The translations under genes were made by a program, and so were the position numbers. This document shows, piece by piece, positions 26,661-34,794 of a stretch of DNA of 64,000 bases. The stretch's first letter is position 1; each line of letters opens with the position of its first letter. The notes under the pieces are model-generated. The model did no database searches, was not told the DNA's origin, and saw nothing but the letters and a program-made list of their open reading frames with translations. Location of the stretch: the NCBI GenBank assembly GCA_039798265.1, contig JBDKGH010000139.1, positions 29,396 through 93,395 of the forward strand. Reading direction: 5' to 3'. The DNA comes from JBDKGH01 sp039798265 (GTDB taxonomy: Bacteria; Bacteroidota; Bacteroidia; Flavobacteriales_D; Sanyastnellaceae).

Positions 26661-27953
26661 ATGAAATATACTCCCTTAAGTGCAGCGCACTATACCGCGA
26701 ACAGAAGTCGTTTTGCCGCTAAAATGAAAACAGGTGGCTTGGCTATTTTTTGCAGCAATGACACCTATCCAACAAGTGCTGATGGACACCGTTCTTTCTG
26801 GCAAGCTTCAGACATTTTTTACCTCACTGGTGTCGATCAAGAAGAAACGATATTGGTGATTTTCCCCGATTCTTTTCATGGCATACATAAAGAAGTGCTT
26901 TTTGTAAAAGAAACGAGTGAAACAATAGCGATTTGGGAAGGAGCAAAATTGACCAAAGAACAAGCGCGTCAACGCACCGGTATTCAAGCTATTTATTGGC
27001 TTAGTGATTTTGAGCGAGTGTTACGTGGTTTATTGGCTGAAGCACAATGTGTGTACCTTAATAATAACGAGCATACCCGTGCTCATGTTGAAGTGGAAAC
27101 TCGAGAAATGCGATTCTCTAAGTGGTTTCGCGAACATTTTCCACATTATACAATTGAACGCAGCGCTCCCATCATGCATCGTTTGCGCGCCATTAAGGAC
27201 AAGGAAGAAATTGCACAATTACAGCGGGCGATGGACATCACCTGTGCTGCTTTTAAGCGCGTAATGAAGTTTGTAAAGCCCGGCGTAATGGAATACGCCG
27301 TAGAAGCGGAGTATATACATGAATTTATGATCAATGGATCGCGTGGTGGTGGTTATACGCCCATCATCGCTTCGGGTGCAAGCGCGTGCGTATTGCACTA
27401 CATCGAAAATGATAAGGAGTGTAAGGATGGCGATTTGTTGTTGATGGATATAGGGGCGGAATACGGCTATTATAACGCTGATATGACTCGCTGCATTCCT
27501 GTAAATGGTAAGTTCTCTCCTCGTCAAAAAGAAGTGTACAATGCGGTGCTTCGAGTAATGAAAGGAGCGAAGGCCTTGTTACGTCCGGGTGTATATATGC
27601 ATGAATACCACAAGCAAGTGGGAGAATTGATGACCAAAGAGTTAATCGATTTGAAATTGATCACGGCAGAAGAGGTAGCCAATCAGCGCCCAGAGTGGCC
27701 GGCGTATAAAAAATACTTCATGCATGGCACTTCCCACTTTTTAGGACTTGATGTACACGATGTAGGCGATTGGACCATTCCTATTGAGGCTGGAAATGTA
27801 TTTACAGTGGAGCCAGGAATTTATATTCCAGAAGAGGGCGTGGGCATTCGCATCGAAAACAATATTGTCATTACTGAAAACGGAAATGATGATTTATTCA
27901 AAGATTTCCCGATTGAGGTAGAGGAGATAGAGGCTATAATGAATAGCAAATAA
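26661..27953 (+). CDS. pepP: Xaa-Pro aminopeptidase (aminopeptidase P, M24B)
   Basis: The 430-residue metallopeptidase removes N-terminal residues before proline. An N-terminal creatinase-like domain is followed by the pita-bread domain. Candidate dinuclear metal ligands are Asp in LLMDIGAEY and in YNADMTR, His in GTSHFLGLDVHDVG, Glu in VEPGIYIP and Glu in IRIENNIVIT. Length and the AMP_N start (FYLTGVDQEETI) fit PepP. It lies 15 bases after the NeuB gene and has no signal peptide, so it is cytoplasmic. Confidence 0.95.
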   Translation: MKYTPLSAAHYTANRSRFAAKMKTGGLAIFCSNDTYPTSADGHRSFWQASDIFYLTGVDQEETILVIFPDSFHGIHKEVLFVKETSETIAIWEGAKLTKEQARQRTGIQAIYWLSDFERVLRGLLAEAQCVYLNNNEHTRAHVEVETREMRFSKWFREHFPHYTIERSAPIMHRLRAIKDKEEIAQLQRAMDITCAAFKRVMKFVKPGVMEYAVEAEYIHEFMINGSRGGGYTPIIASGASACVLHYIENDKECKDGDLLLMDIGAEYGYYNADMTRCIPVNGKFSPRQKEVYNAVLRVMKGAKALLRPGVYMHEYHKQVGELMTKELIDLKLITAEEVANQRPEWPAYKKYFMHGTSHFLGLDVHDVGDWTIPIEAGNVFTVEPGIYIPEEGVGIRIENNIVITENGNDDLFKDFPIEVEEIEAIMNSK

Positions 27954-27978
27954 AAAAAGGCCCGAAAGGGCCTTTTTT
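27952..27978. terminator. Bidirectional terminator between pepP and the minus-strand genes
   Basis: AAAAAAGGCCC and GGGCCTTTTTT form a perfect stem around a GAAA tetraloop, with A and T runs on both flanks. It serves pepP and the small gene at 27996. Confidence 0.95.
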
Positions 27979-27995
27979 CATGAACGGTTGTCATC

Positions 27996-28307
27996 TTATT
28001 CTACCACGTAAATTGTGCCTTGTTCGTGGAGGTCTTTGCCTTTTATTAAGATGAAATATTTTCCGATGGGCGCATCTTTAAAAGACACGTCAAAAGTGGT
28101 GTGCTTATCAGAAAGATGAGCCTCCTGGGTTATCACGAGGTGCGTAGAGCTGAAAACAGAAAATTCAATATCCACTGGATTTTCTGAAACAACAGTAATT
28201 TGAGTTTCGCTATTTGTTTTGACTTCTTTGCTAGAAAGTATGATGGACACTTGTGCGCTAAGGCATTGCGTGCAAAGGGCGAAAAGTAAACTCAGAAGTA
28301 AGCGCAT
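27996..28307 (-). CDS. Small secreted protein, function unknown
   Basis: The 103-residue protein has a signal peptide (MRLLLSLLFALCTQCLSAQ). The short beta-rich mature domain ends GKYFILIKGKDLHEQGTIYVVE. The fold resembles a small Ig-like or T9SS-type sorting module without the NPxxG start, though this is only an impression. It is the last gene of the minus-strand run that begins at 31586. Confidence 0.65.
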   Translation of the reverse strand: MRLLLSLLFALCTQCLSAQVSIILSSKEVKTNSETQITVVSENPVDIEFSVFSSTHLVITQEAHLSDKHTTFDVSFKDAPIGKYFILIKGKDLHEQGTIYVVE

Positions 28308-28325
28308 CTTTTTTTATTTTATCAC

Positions 28326-29414
28326 TCAAACATCGGCCGTATTTTCATTCATCGTTGGGCTTTCTCCCAATTGTTTTTCACGATTTGATTTGAAAAGTAA
28401 TTTTTCACTCCGGCCTTTTTTGAACACGTTACGTCCAGGGATTTTTCCTTTGCGTAAGGCTTTTTGTTCTTCTTCTGGCAGGTGAATGACTGACTGACAT
28501 TCTTCGGAACAACAATTTTCGTATTTGGCTTTGCATTCATCACATTGGATGAAAAGAATGTGGCAGCCCAAATTCATGCAATTGGTATGGTGGTCGAAAG
28601 GTTTACCACATTGGTGACATTGTGCGATAACGTCATTCGAAATCCGCTCGGCCAAGCGCTCGTCAAACACAAAGTTTACACCCTTGAACAAATTGGGAAG
28701 TTGTTGTTCTGAAGCGTCTTTGGCATATTTAATAATACCTCCTTCCAATTGGTGAACGTTTGGAAAGCCTTTGTGCTTAAGATAAGCAGAGGCTTTTTCA
28801 CATCGGATACCACCTGTGCAGTACATGACAATATTCTTGTCATTTTTTCCATCGAGCATTTTTTCTACCATGCTTATTTCCTCTCGGAAAGTATCAGCAT
28901 CGGGTAAAATAGCTCCTTGAAAATGCCCTACTTCACTTTCATAATGATTGCGCATGTCAATCAGAATCGTATCAGGTTGGGTGATGAGTTCATTGAATTC
29001 TTTCACCTTTAAGTGCACACCTGTATTCGACGGATCGAACGTTGGATCTTCAATACCATCGGCCACAATCTTGGTGCGCAATTTTAATTTGAGCGCGTAG
29101 AAAGATTTTCCATCATCCTCGACAGCTACATTGAGGCGAATACCATCTAGGAAGGTGATGGAAAACAAATGATCGCGGAATGCTTCAAAGGTGCGTTGTG
29201 GCACCGAGATTTGGGCGTTGATTCCTTCAGAGGCAATGTAGGTGCGACCTAATACGCCAAATTTTTCCCAATGAAGGAAAAGGAAATCACGAAATAATGA
29301 GGGATTTTTGATGTGGTGGTACTTGTAAAAGGATACAGTCACACGTGGCTCTTTACTCTTGGCCAGTTGCTGTTTTAGAACCTTTTTGTCCACCGTGTTG
29401 TGTAGTTTTTTCAT
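28326..29414 (-). CDS. trhO: tRNA uridine(34) hydroxylase TrhO (rhodanese family)
   Basis: TrhO uses oxygen to make 5-hydroxyuridine at the tRNA wobble position. The 362-residue protein has an N-terminal UPF0176 domain with GVLGRTYIASEGINAQ, then a rhodanese domain with active-site Cys in MYCTGGIRCEKAS. A Cys-rich tail, probably zinc-binding, follows (CHQCGKPFDHH, CDECKAKYENCCSEEC). Length fits the Bacteroidota form with the extended tail. A TATCTTTG element lies 69 bases upstream. Confidence 0.93.
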   Translation of the reverse strand: MKKLHNTVDKKVLKQQLAKSKEPRVTVSFYKYHHIKNPSLFRDFLFLHWEKFGVLGRTYIASEGINAQISVPQRTFEAFRDHLFSITFLDGIRLNVAVEDDGKSFYALKLKLRTKIVADGIEDPTFDPSNTGVHLKVKEFNELITQPDTILIDMRNHYESEVGHFQGAILPDADTFREEISMVEKMLDGKNDKNIVMYCTGGIRCEKASAYLKHKGFPNVHQLEGGIIKYAKDASEQQLPNLFKGVNFVFDERLAERISNDVIAQCHQCGKPFDHHTNCMNLGCHILFIQCDECKAKYENCCSEECQSVIHLPEEEQKALRKGKIPGRNVFKKGRSEKLLFKSNREKQLGESPTMNENTADV

Positions 29415-29483
29415 CGGTACAAGTGCAATTTATACGTTGAAAAAACTCTAACTGCGGGCAGTTTGAGTTTCTTATATGGGGAG

Positions 29484-29491
29484 CAAAGATA
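29484..29491 (-). promoter_or_regulatory. Candidate -7 element (TATCTTTG) of trhO
   Basis: On the minus strand it matches TAnnTTTG and is followed by CTCCCC. It lies in the gap between the M20 gene and trhO, so trhO may have its own promoter inside the run. Confidence 0.45.
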
Positions 29492-29498
29492 TTGAATT

Positions 29499-30674
29499 CT
29501 AGGACTTGAGCGCAAGCCAAGCCATCAATCCCATGCCGGTAAGGAGAGATTGTTCATCAATATCGAATCGGGAATTATGCACGGGCGCTGTTTTTTTGCC
29601 GTCAGGCGTAGCGGTTCCTAGTCGGTAAAAACAACCCGGCATCTGTTGCGAATAGTAAGCAAAATCTTCAGCAGTAGTGCGCATATCGAGAGGCACTACA
29701 TTTTCTTCTCCTAAATATTCTTTGGCAGCCTCAATGGCTGAATGGGTGAGTTGTTCATCATTCATCACCACCGGATAACCAACTTCTATTCGAAAGTCAA
29801 CTTCGCCACCCATACCTTCTACGAGTCCTTTAGCCAGTTGCACCATGCGAACATGAGCTTCTTTTCTCCAACTTTCAGAAAAGGTTCGGAAGGTTCCTTC
29901 GAGTTTTACTTCATTCGGAATAATATTGGTAGCTCCGTTTGCCTGCACTTTTCCGAAGGTGAGTACGGTAGGCATCTGCGGATTGGTCCATCGGGAAGCC
30001 ACTTGCTGAAGGGCCACGATGAGGTGAGCGCTGATGAGTACAGGGTCAATGGCTTTATCGGGCTTTGCGCCATGACCACCTTTTCCTTTTACAGTTACGT
30101 ATAGTTCATCGGTGGAAGCCATGTAAGGCCCTGGACGGAAGCCAACTTTGCCAGCAGGCAGTTCGGGAAAAACATGTTGACCGAAAATTGCTTGTGGTTT
30201 TTTTGCCTTAAAAATTCCGGCGTCAATCATGAGCGAAGCTCCTCCTGGGAGAACTTCTTCTGCAGGTTGAAAGATCAATTGTATGGTACCTTTCCACTCG
30301 TTGCGCAATTCGAAGAGAATTTTTGCTGCCCCGAGCAATGAAGCGGTATGGGCGTCATGGCCACACGCATGCATGATGCCTTCGCGGGTGCTTTTATACA
30401 CCACATCATTCTCTTCGATAATGGGTAACGCATCCATATCTGCACGCAAAGCAATCAATCGAGACTCGGGCTCTTGACCGTGGATGTAGGCGACTAGGCC
30501 ATGACCAGCGATATCACTTTGCACAGCTATTCCCCATTCGGTCAATTTGGTTTTGACAAAAAGAGCGGTTTCTTTTTCTTGAAAAGAAAGCTCAGGATGT
30601 GCATGGATATGACGGCGAATAGCCGTGATTTCAGGCAACAAGGTTTGAGCTAAAGATTGAATGCGTGTAATCAT
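29499..30674 (-). CDS. M20-family amidohydrolase (N-acyl amino acid deacylase type)
   Basis: The 391-residue zinc hydrolase of the M20D family is related to IAA-amino-acid hydrolases and N-acetyldiaminopimelate deacetylase. Metal-site motifs are ALRADMDALPI and HACGHDAHTA, with IFQPAEEVLPGG containing the catalytic Glu. A dimerisation domain is inserted about 185-300. There is no signal peptide. The exact substrate cannot be inferred. The gene starts 10 bases after the stop of the membrane-protein gene at 30684. Confidence 0.9.
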   Translation of the reverse strand: MITRIQSLAQTLLPEITAIRRHIHAHPELSFQEKETALFVKTKLTEWGIAVQSDIAGHGLVAYIHGQEPESRLIALRADMDALPIIEENDVVYKSTREGIMHACGHDAHTASLLGAAKILFELRNEWKGTIQLIFQPAEEVLPGGASLMIDAGIFKAKKPQAIFGQHVFPELPAGKVGFRPGPYMASTDELYVTVKGKGGHGAKPDKAIDPVLISAHLIVALQQVASRWTNPQMPTVLTFGKVQANGATNIIPNEVKLEGTFRTFSESWRKEAHVRMVQLAKGLVEGMGGEVDFRIEVGYPVVMNDEQLTHSAIEAAKEYLGEENVVPLDMRTTAEDFAYYSQQMPGCFYRLGTATPDGKKTAPVHNSRFDIDEQSLLTGMGLMAWLALKS

Positions 30675-30683
30675 GAAACCGAG

Positions 30684-31190
30684 TTATAGGTTGCTATCCA
30701 ATGCACCAGTGTCTATGCTATTTTGAAGGTCGCCATATTGATATTGGGCATCGCCAAAAGCGAGAATAGGCAAGAAAATGAAAGAAAGGAAAAGCAGTCC
30801 AAGTGTGAAGCCAATGCCTTTACCAAATGCTTTACTTAGGCGATGGGTATCGAGAATACTTATGATAAAAAGCCCCAACAGAAATATATTGTTGAGTCCT
30901 AATATATATCCAAGAGAATCGCTTCCCATTCCGTCTGACAAGACCACGACAAAAATGATTGCGGTTATAATAATGTAGATTAATGAAAAAGCGAGGTAGA
31001 GCAAAATCCACCATTTTGGACGTCTAATAATGCGGAAACAGATGATCGCATTATAGATGGGCACAATGGCGGCCCAGCCCGGTTGGTTCGCTTTGGCGAA
31101 AATTTTCCACATCGATGAAATCATGAGAGCGATTAAACCAATGTAAAGCACAAATATGAAGAGGGCGGCTATCATTCCTGTTCCAGACAT
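30684..31190 (-). CDS. DUF5684-like small membrane protein
   Basis: The 168-residue protein has about four hydrophobic helices. The motif SSMWKIFAKANQPGWAAIVPIYN followed by RPKWWILLYL is the recognisable pattern of this family, often seen beside signal peptidases in Bacteroidota. A second amphipathic region reads HRLSKAFGKGIGFTLGLLFL. No catalytic residues are apparent and the function is unknown. It shares a minus-strand run with the genes on both sides. Confidence 0.75.
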   Translation of the reverse strand: MSGTGMIAALFIFVLYIGLIALMISSMWKIFAKANQPGWAAIVPIYNAIICFRIIRRPKWWILLYLAFSLIYIIITAIIFVVVLSDGMGSDSLGYILGLNNIFLLGLFIISILDTHRLSKAFGKGIGFTLGLLFLSFIFLPILAFGDAQYQYGDLQNSIDTGALDSNL

Positions 31191-31208
31191 TACAATTTCA
31201 GTTGGTTT

Positions 31209-31586
31209 TTAATGACAATTACATTCTTTTTTCACGGGCAGTTTTACCTCGGCTAAAGTTACCGTGGAATCCGTAAGGAGTATAATGTACTCGGTACTTT
31301 CGTGAAGCAGAAGGTATCTTTTGGGGGTTGATTTGGTATCGCTAGACGAAAAATCGACTTCCCCTTTGTAGCGGGCATCGTTGAAATTAGTGGTGGAAAG
31401 ACCTTGGCATTCTAAGCGGCATTGAGCATGCGGAGTAACGTGCATTTTGCACTCCTGTATTTGACGCATGATTTGTTTTCCTGGCAGCCAGCCCAACCAA
31501 TCGTGATTCGGGAACATCATGTACACAATAAGGCAGCCGATAGCCAGTCCGAGGCCAAATCTTAAGAATCTTTGTCTGAAATTCAT
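31209..31586 (-). CDS. Membrane-anchored DUF4258-like protein
   Basis: The 125-residue protein has an N-terminal hydrophobic anchor (FGLGLAIGCLIVYMMF). The DUF4258-like domain starts MHVTPHAQCRLECQGLS (about 53) and ends with LPVKKECNCH. The His, Arg and Cys pattern near HAQCRLEC is typical of that family, which is often toxin-like elsewhere, but a membrane-bound form in Bacteroidota is common and unassigned. It is divergent from the ABC cassette that starts at 31641. Confidence 0.7.
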   Translation of the reverse strand: MNFRQRFLRFGLGLAIGCLIVYMMFPNHDWLGWLPGKQIMRQIQECKMHVTPHAQCRLECQGLSTTNFNDARYKGEVDFSSSDTKSTPKRYLLLHESTEYIILLTDSTVTLAEVKLPVKKECNCH

Positions 31587-31612
31587 GCAACGAATATAAG
31601 CCTGTTCGCCCC

Positions 31613-31620
31613 TATCTTCG
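31613..31620 (+). promoter_or_regulatory. Candidate -7 element (TATCTTCG) of the ABC cassette
   Basis: It is a TAnnTTYG variant in the divergent gap, 20 bases before ATG 31641, and would drive the three-gene ABC/DUF3299 unit. Confidence 0.4.
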
Positions 31621-31640
31621 CTGAACGAATTAGTTCGATT

Positions 31641-32267
31641 ATGATTCAGACAAAAGACGTTTCGTTTGCTTATCCGGGAGGCCAGTCCTTTTCGTTTCCA
31701 GAAGTGCGCTGCGCAAAAGGAGAGCAGTGGCTAATACTCGGTAAAAGTGGCACAGGAAAAACAACATTGCTCCATCTGCTAGCGGGTATGTTGCGTCCCA
31801 CTGGAGGGGAGATTTCTATCGCGGGACGCACCACTACATCGCTTTCTGATAAGCAGCTCGATCAGTGGCGCGGAGAAAAGGTAGGTGTGATTTTTCAAAC
31901 GGCCCATTTCGTAGAATCATTAACGGTGGAAGAAAATTTAATTCTTCCTTTTTTTCTTACAGGAAAAAAAATAGACCGTAACAAAGCGAAGCAACTGTTG
32001 CAGCGCTTGAATTTGGCGGATAAAGCGAGTAAAATGCCTTATCAGTTGAGTGTGGGTGAGCAACAACGAGTGGCTATTGCGCGCGCCGTTATCCATAACC
32101 CGGAAGTGATTTTAGCAGATGAACCAACCAGTGCTCTCGATGATGTGAATGCAGAGGAGGTGATTAAATTGCTCGAAGAACAGGCTAAAGAAAGCGGCTC
32201 GAGTTTATTGATCGTAACTCATGATCAGCGATTGAAAGACTATTTTCAAAACCGAATTACGCTATGA
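31641..32267 (+). CDS. ABC transporter ATP-binding protein (LolD/MacB type)
   Basis: The start at 31641 (MIQTKDVSFAYPGGQ) gives 208 residues. An upstream in-frame start would run over the candidate promoter and adds non-homologous residues. Visible motifs are Walker A GKSGTGKTT, the Q-loop in GVIFQTAHF, signature LSVGEQQRVAIARA, Walker B VILADEPTSALDD and switch His in VTHDQR. It overlaps the permease gene by 4 bases (ATGA). The pairing with an FtsX-type permease suggests a mechanotransmission-type rather than an import ABC system. Confidence 0.94.
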   Translation: MIQTKDVSFAYPGGQSFSFPEVRCAKGEQWLILGKSGTGKTTLLHLLAGMLRPTGGEISIAGRTTTSLSDKQLDQWRGEKVGVIFQTAHFVESLTVEENLILPFFLTGKKIDRNKAKQLLQRLNLADKASKMPYQLSVGEQQRVAIARAVIHNPEVILADEPTSALDDVNAEEVIKLLEEQAKESGSSLLIVTHDQRLKDYFQNRITL

Positions 32268-33577
32268 ACCTGCTGAAAATATCTTGGAAAAATGTAATGA
32301 GCAAACCGCTCGACCTTACGCTGAGTGCCATATTGCTTGCTTTTGGTGTGGGTATCATTTCATTGCTTTTGTTGTTAGAAAAACAACTCACTGAAAAATT
32401 TGACCGTAACATCAAGGACATTGATATTGTTTTGGGTGCAAAAGGAAGTCCTCTTCAGCTGATACTCGCTAACGTTTATCATGTAGATGCGCCTACAGGA
32501 AATATCAAAGTGGCCGATGCTCAAAAGGTAATTCATCACCCCACCATCAAAGAGGCTATTCCTTTGGCTTATGGCGATAACTATGAAAAGTGGCGGATTG
32601 TAGGTACCACCAAAAAGTACCCCGAGCATTATGATTGTAAAGTGAGCGAAGGAGCATTATTCGATCATCCTTTTGAAGCAACGATAGGTTCGAATGTGGC
32701 TAAGCAAACAGGACTCAAAGTGGGCGATACCTTCGAGAGTGCCCACGGCTTGGATGCCGTAAAAGAGCATGATGATCATTCGCATGACACGCCCTACAAG
32801 ATTGTGGGCATTTTTGCTCAAAGCAATTCGGCGATTGATAATTTGATATTGACTCCCGTGGAAAGCGTGTGGATGATCCATCAGCACCACGACGAGGAGG
32901 CCGATCATGAAGAGACGGGTCATACGGATGAAGAAGCTCAACACGAACACGACCATGATCACGAAGGAGAAGTTCACGATCATGATCACGAAGGAGAAGC
33001 TCATGACCATGCCCACGAAGAAGTGGATGCGATGCAGCAAGAGATGACGGCTTATTTGCTCATTAAACGCACGCCTATGGCGCAAATGATGTTGCCTAAT
33101 CTGATTAAGAACACCAATATGCAAATTGCCATTCCAGCTATTGAGATGAATCGCTTGAGTCAGAATTTTGGATTGGGAATGGAGGCGATGCGAGCAATAG
33201 CAATTCTGATAATGATTTTATCCTTTATCAGTGTGTTTATTAGCCTGTATAATTCGCTGAAAGCACGCAAGTATGAGTTAGCGCTAATGCGCACCATGGG
33301 AGGTACGAGAGGAACGCTCTTTCAGTTGATCATATTTGAAGGTCTGTGGCTGGTGTTCATCGGATTCTTGATAGGTATGGTACTGAGCAGAGTGGGATTG
33401 ATCATTTTGAGCAACGCCATGGAAGATAATTTCCATTATTCCTTAACGGATATTGGCATTCAACAGTCAGAGATCATCCTTCTCGGTGTAACTTTGTTGG
33501 TAGGAATAGTGGCTTCATTATTGCCTGCGGTTCGGGCATTCCGAATAGACATTTCAAAAACACTTTCAAATGGTTAA
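32264..33577 (+). CDS. FtsX/MacB-type ABC permease with histidine-rich periplasmic loop
   Basis: The 437-residue permease has an N-terminal helix (about 15-38), a large periplasmic domain, and three C-terminal FtsX helices with SLKARKYELALMRTMGGTRG. A motif typical of this subgroup, DIVLGAKGSPLQLILANVYH, follows the first helix. The loop at about 203-255 holds 15 His mixed with Asp and Glu, built on a 27-bp DNA tandem repeat. This suggests metal binding, perhaps Zn or Cu. It overlaps both neighbours, so all three proteins are probably made together. Confidence 0.9.
   Translation: MNLLKISWKNVMSKPLDLTLSAILLAFGVGIISLLLLLEKQLTEKFDRNIKDIDIVLGAKGSPLQLILANVYHVDAPTGNIKVADAQKVIHHPTIKEAIPLAYGDNYEKWRIVGTTKKYPEHYDCKVSEGALFDHPFEATIGSNVAKQTGLKVGDTFESAHGLDAVKEHDDHSHDTPYKIVGIFAQSNSAIDNLILTPVESVWMIHQHHDEEADHEETGHTDEEAQHEHDHDHEGEVHDHDHEGEAHDHAHEEVDAMQQEMTAYLLIKRTPMAQMMLPNLIKNTNMQIAIPAIEMNRLSQNFGLGMEAMRAIAILIMILSFISVFISLYNSLKARKYELALMRTMGGTRGTLFQLIIFEGLWLVFIGFLIGMVLSRVGLIILSNAMEDNFHYSLTDIGIQQSEIILLGVTLLVGIVASLLPAVRAFRIDISKTLSNG
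32954..33016 (+). repeat. 27-bp tandem repeat coding for the His-rich loop
   Basis: Two nearly identical 27-base units (32954-32980 and 32981-33007) encode HDHEGEVHD and HDHEGEAHD. A third, decayed unit follows (HAHEE). The period is a multiple of three, so copy-number change would keep the frame and alter the length of the metal-binding loop. Confidence 0.85.
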
Positions 33578-34118
33578 GAAAATAGCGATCATAGGTTTGG
33601 TGCTTGCCGTATTGATTTCGGTAAGCGGATTTATTTATGGTAGCGCATCCGTTAAAGCGAAGAAAGCGGGGACATGGGGGGCAGCAACTTTTGAAAAAGT
33701 AGAAGCTCCGGTTTACACTTCATTGCCCGGCAATCCGGTTGAGGTTACTTGGAAAACCCTTGCTGATGTGCAGTTCAAAGATGTATATGTAAAAGAACTG
33801 GACGCTTATTACTGGAAACCCACTTTCGGAAGTTCTGTAAAGGCTTTAGAAAACAGAGAAATTTATATTACCGGATATGTGATACCGGTAGATTACGACG
33901 CAAACTTTTATGTAGTGTCGAGATATCCATACGCTAACTGTTTCTTCTGTGGCGGTGGCGGCCCCGAGTCGGTTGTTGACTTGCGATTTTCAGGCAAGCC
34001 CCCTCGAGCCTACAAAACGGATGAGCGCCTGACCTTCAAAGGAAAACTGAAGCTCAATGGCGATGATGTGTATTCTATGAATTACATCTTGCTCGGAGCA
34101 ACCGAGTATAAGCCATAA
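33570..34118 (+). CDS. DUF3299-like membrane-anchored protein
   Basis: The 182-residue protein has an N-terminal signal anchor (IAIIGLVLAVLISVSGFIYG). The globular domain carries GYVIPVDYDANFYVV and the cysteine motif NCFFCGGGGPESVVDL (about 129-144), which I associate with DUF3299. The CxxC could bind metal or be redox active. It overlaps the permease gene by 8 bases. ABC plus FtsX-permease plus DUF3299 combinations occur near zinc-responsive genes in gammaproteobacteria, which is the basis for suggesting a metal-linked role. The exact function is unknown. Confidence 0.8.
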   Translation: MVKKIAIIGLVLAVLISVSGFIYGSASVKAKKAGTWGAATFEKVEAPVYTSLPGNPVEVTWKTLADVQFKDVYVKELDAYYWKPTFGSSVKALENREIYITGYVIPVDYDANFYVVSRYPYANCFFCGGGGPESVVDLRFSGKPPRAYKTDERLTFKGKLKLNGDDVYSMNYILLGATEYKP

Positions 34119-34146
34119 AAAAACCGTCTCGGTTATACCGAGACGG
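34117..34146 (-). terminator. Terminator of efp
   Basis: CCGTCTCGGT and ACCGAGACGG form a perfect 10-bp stem with a 3-base loop. The A run at 34117-34123 becomes a T run on the minus strand, so it mainly terminates efp, 23 bases after its stop. On the plus strand no T run follows. Confidence 0.88.
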
Positions 34147-34169
34147 CTTCATATGTTCAGCTAATTCGC

Positions 34170-34739
34170 TTATTTCTTCAAACGATCGTGGTAATGACCA
34201 GTGGTGGTGTCTACACGAATGCGGTCACCTGTTTCGATGAATAAAGGTACTCGAACTTCAACACCTACGTCGATGGTAGCTGGCTTGAGTGTGTTAGTAG
34301 CGGTATCGCCACGAAGACCAGGCTCAGTATAGGTAATTTCAAACTCTACATAGTTCGGAAGATCGCATGAAAGCGGTTGTTCATCTTCCGTGTTGAAGAG
34401 AACGATACACTTCATCCCTTCTTTCAAAAATTTTGGAGCATTGATCAAATGTTCTTCGATGCCAATTTGCTCAAAGTCTTCGAGGTTCATGAAGTTGTAG
34501 CCAGCTTCATCTTTATATAAGAATTGGTACTCGCGTGTTTCGATACGAACCACATCGATTTTAACTCCTGAGTTAAACGTGTGGTCAACGATTTTACCGT
34601 TATTCAAATTCTTCAATTTGGTACGCACGAAAGCTGGACCTTTACCAGGCTTCACGTGAAGGAATTCGATTACTTTCCAGATGTGAGTATCCATGCGGAA
34701 ACACAATCCGTTTGAAATGTCAGCAGTAGTAGTTGCCAT
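34170..34739 (-). CDS. efp: Elongation factor P
   Basis: EF-P relieves ribosome stalling at proline stretches. The 189 residues have the KOW-like N-terminal domain with HVKPGKGPAFVRTKL, where Lys33 sits at the loop tip that is modified in some bacteria. Two OB domains follow and the C-terminal signature GDRIRVDTTTGHYHDRLKK ends the protein. No modification gene (epmA/earP) is adjacent. A TACTTTTG element lies 30 bases upstream of the start. Confidence 0.97.
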   Translation of the reverse strand: MATTTADISNGLCFRMDTHIWKVIEFLHVKPGKGPAFVRTKLKNLNNGKIVDHTFNSGVKIDVVRIETREYQFLYKDEAGYNFMNLEDFEQIGIEEHLINAPKFLKEGMKCIVLFNTEDEQPLSCDLPNYVEFEITYTEPGLRGDTATNTLKPATIDVGVEVRVPLFIETGDRIRVDTTTGHYHDRLKK

Positions 34740-34769
34740 GAATGTTGTTTTTTGTGCTTAAAGCGGCTG

Positions 34770-34777
34770 CAAAAGTA
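34770..34777 (-). promoter_or_regulatory. Candidate -7 element (TACTTTTG) of efp
   Basis: A minus-strand match to TAnnTTTG followed by CAGCCGC, the same downstream pattern as the atpD promoter. The distance to the ATG is 30 bases. Confidence 0.5.
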
Positions 34778-34794
34778 AGATAAGTTGGTCAATG

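Noticed and set aside
32657..33124. Minus-strand 155-residue frame opposite the permease His-rich loop
   Set aside because: It is a shadow of the CAT/GAT repeat codons, giving a Met/Val/Phe-rich nonsense product.
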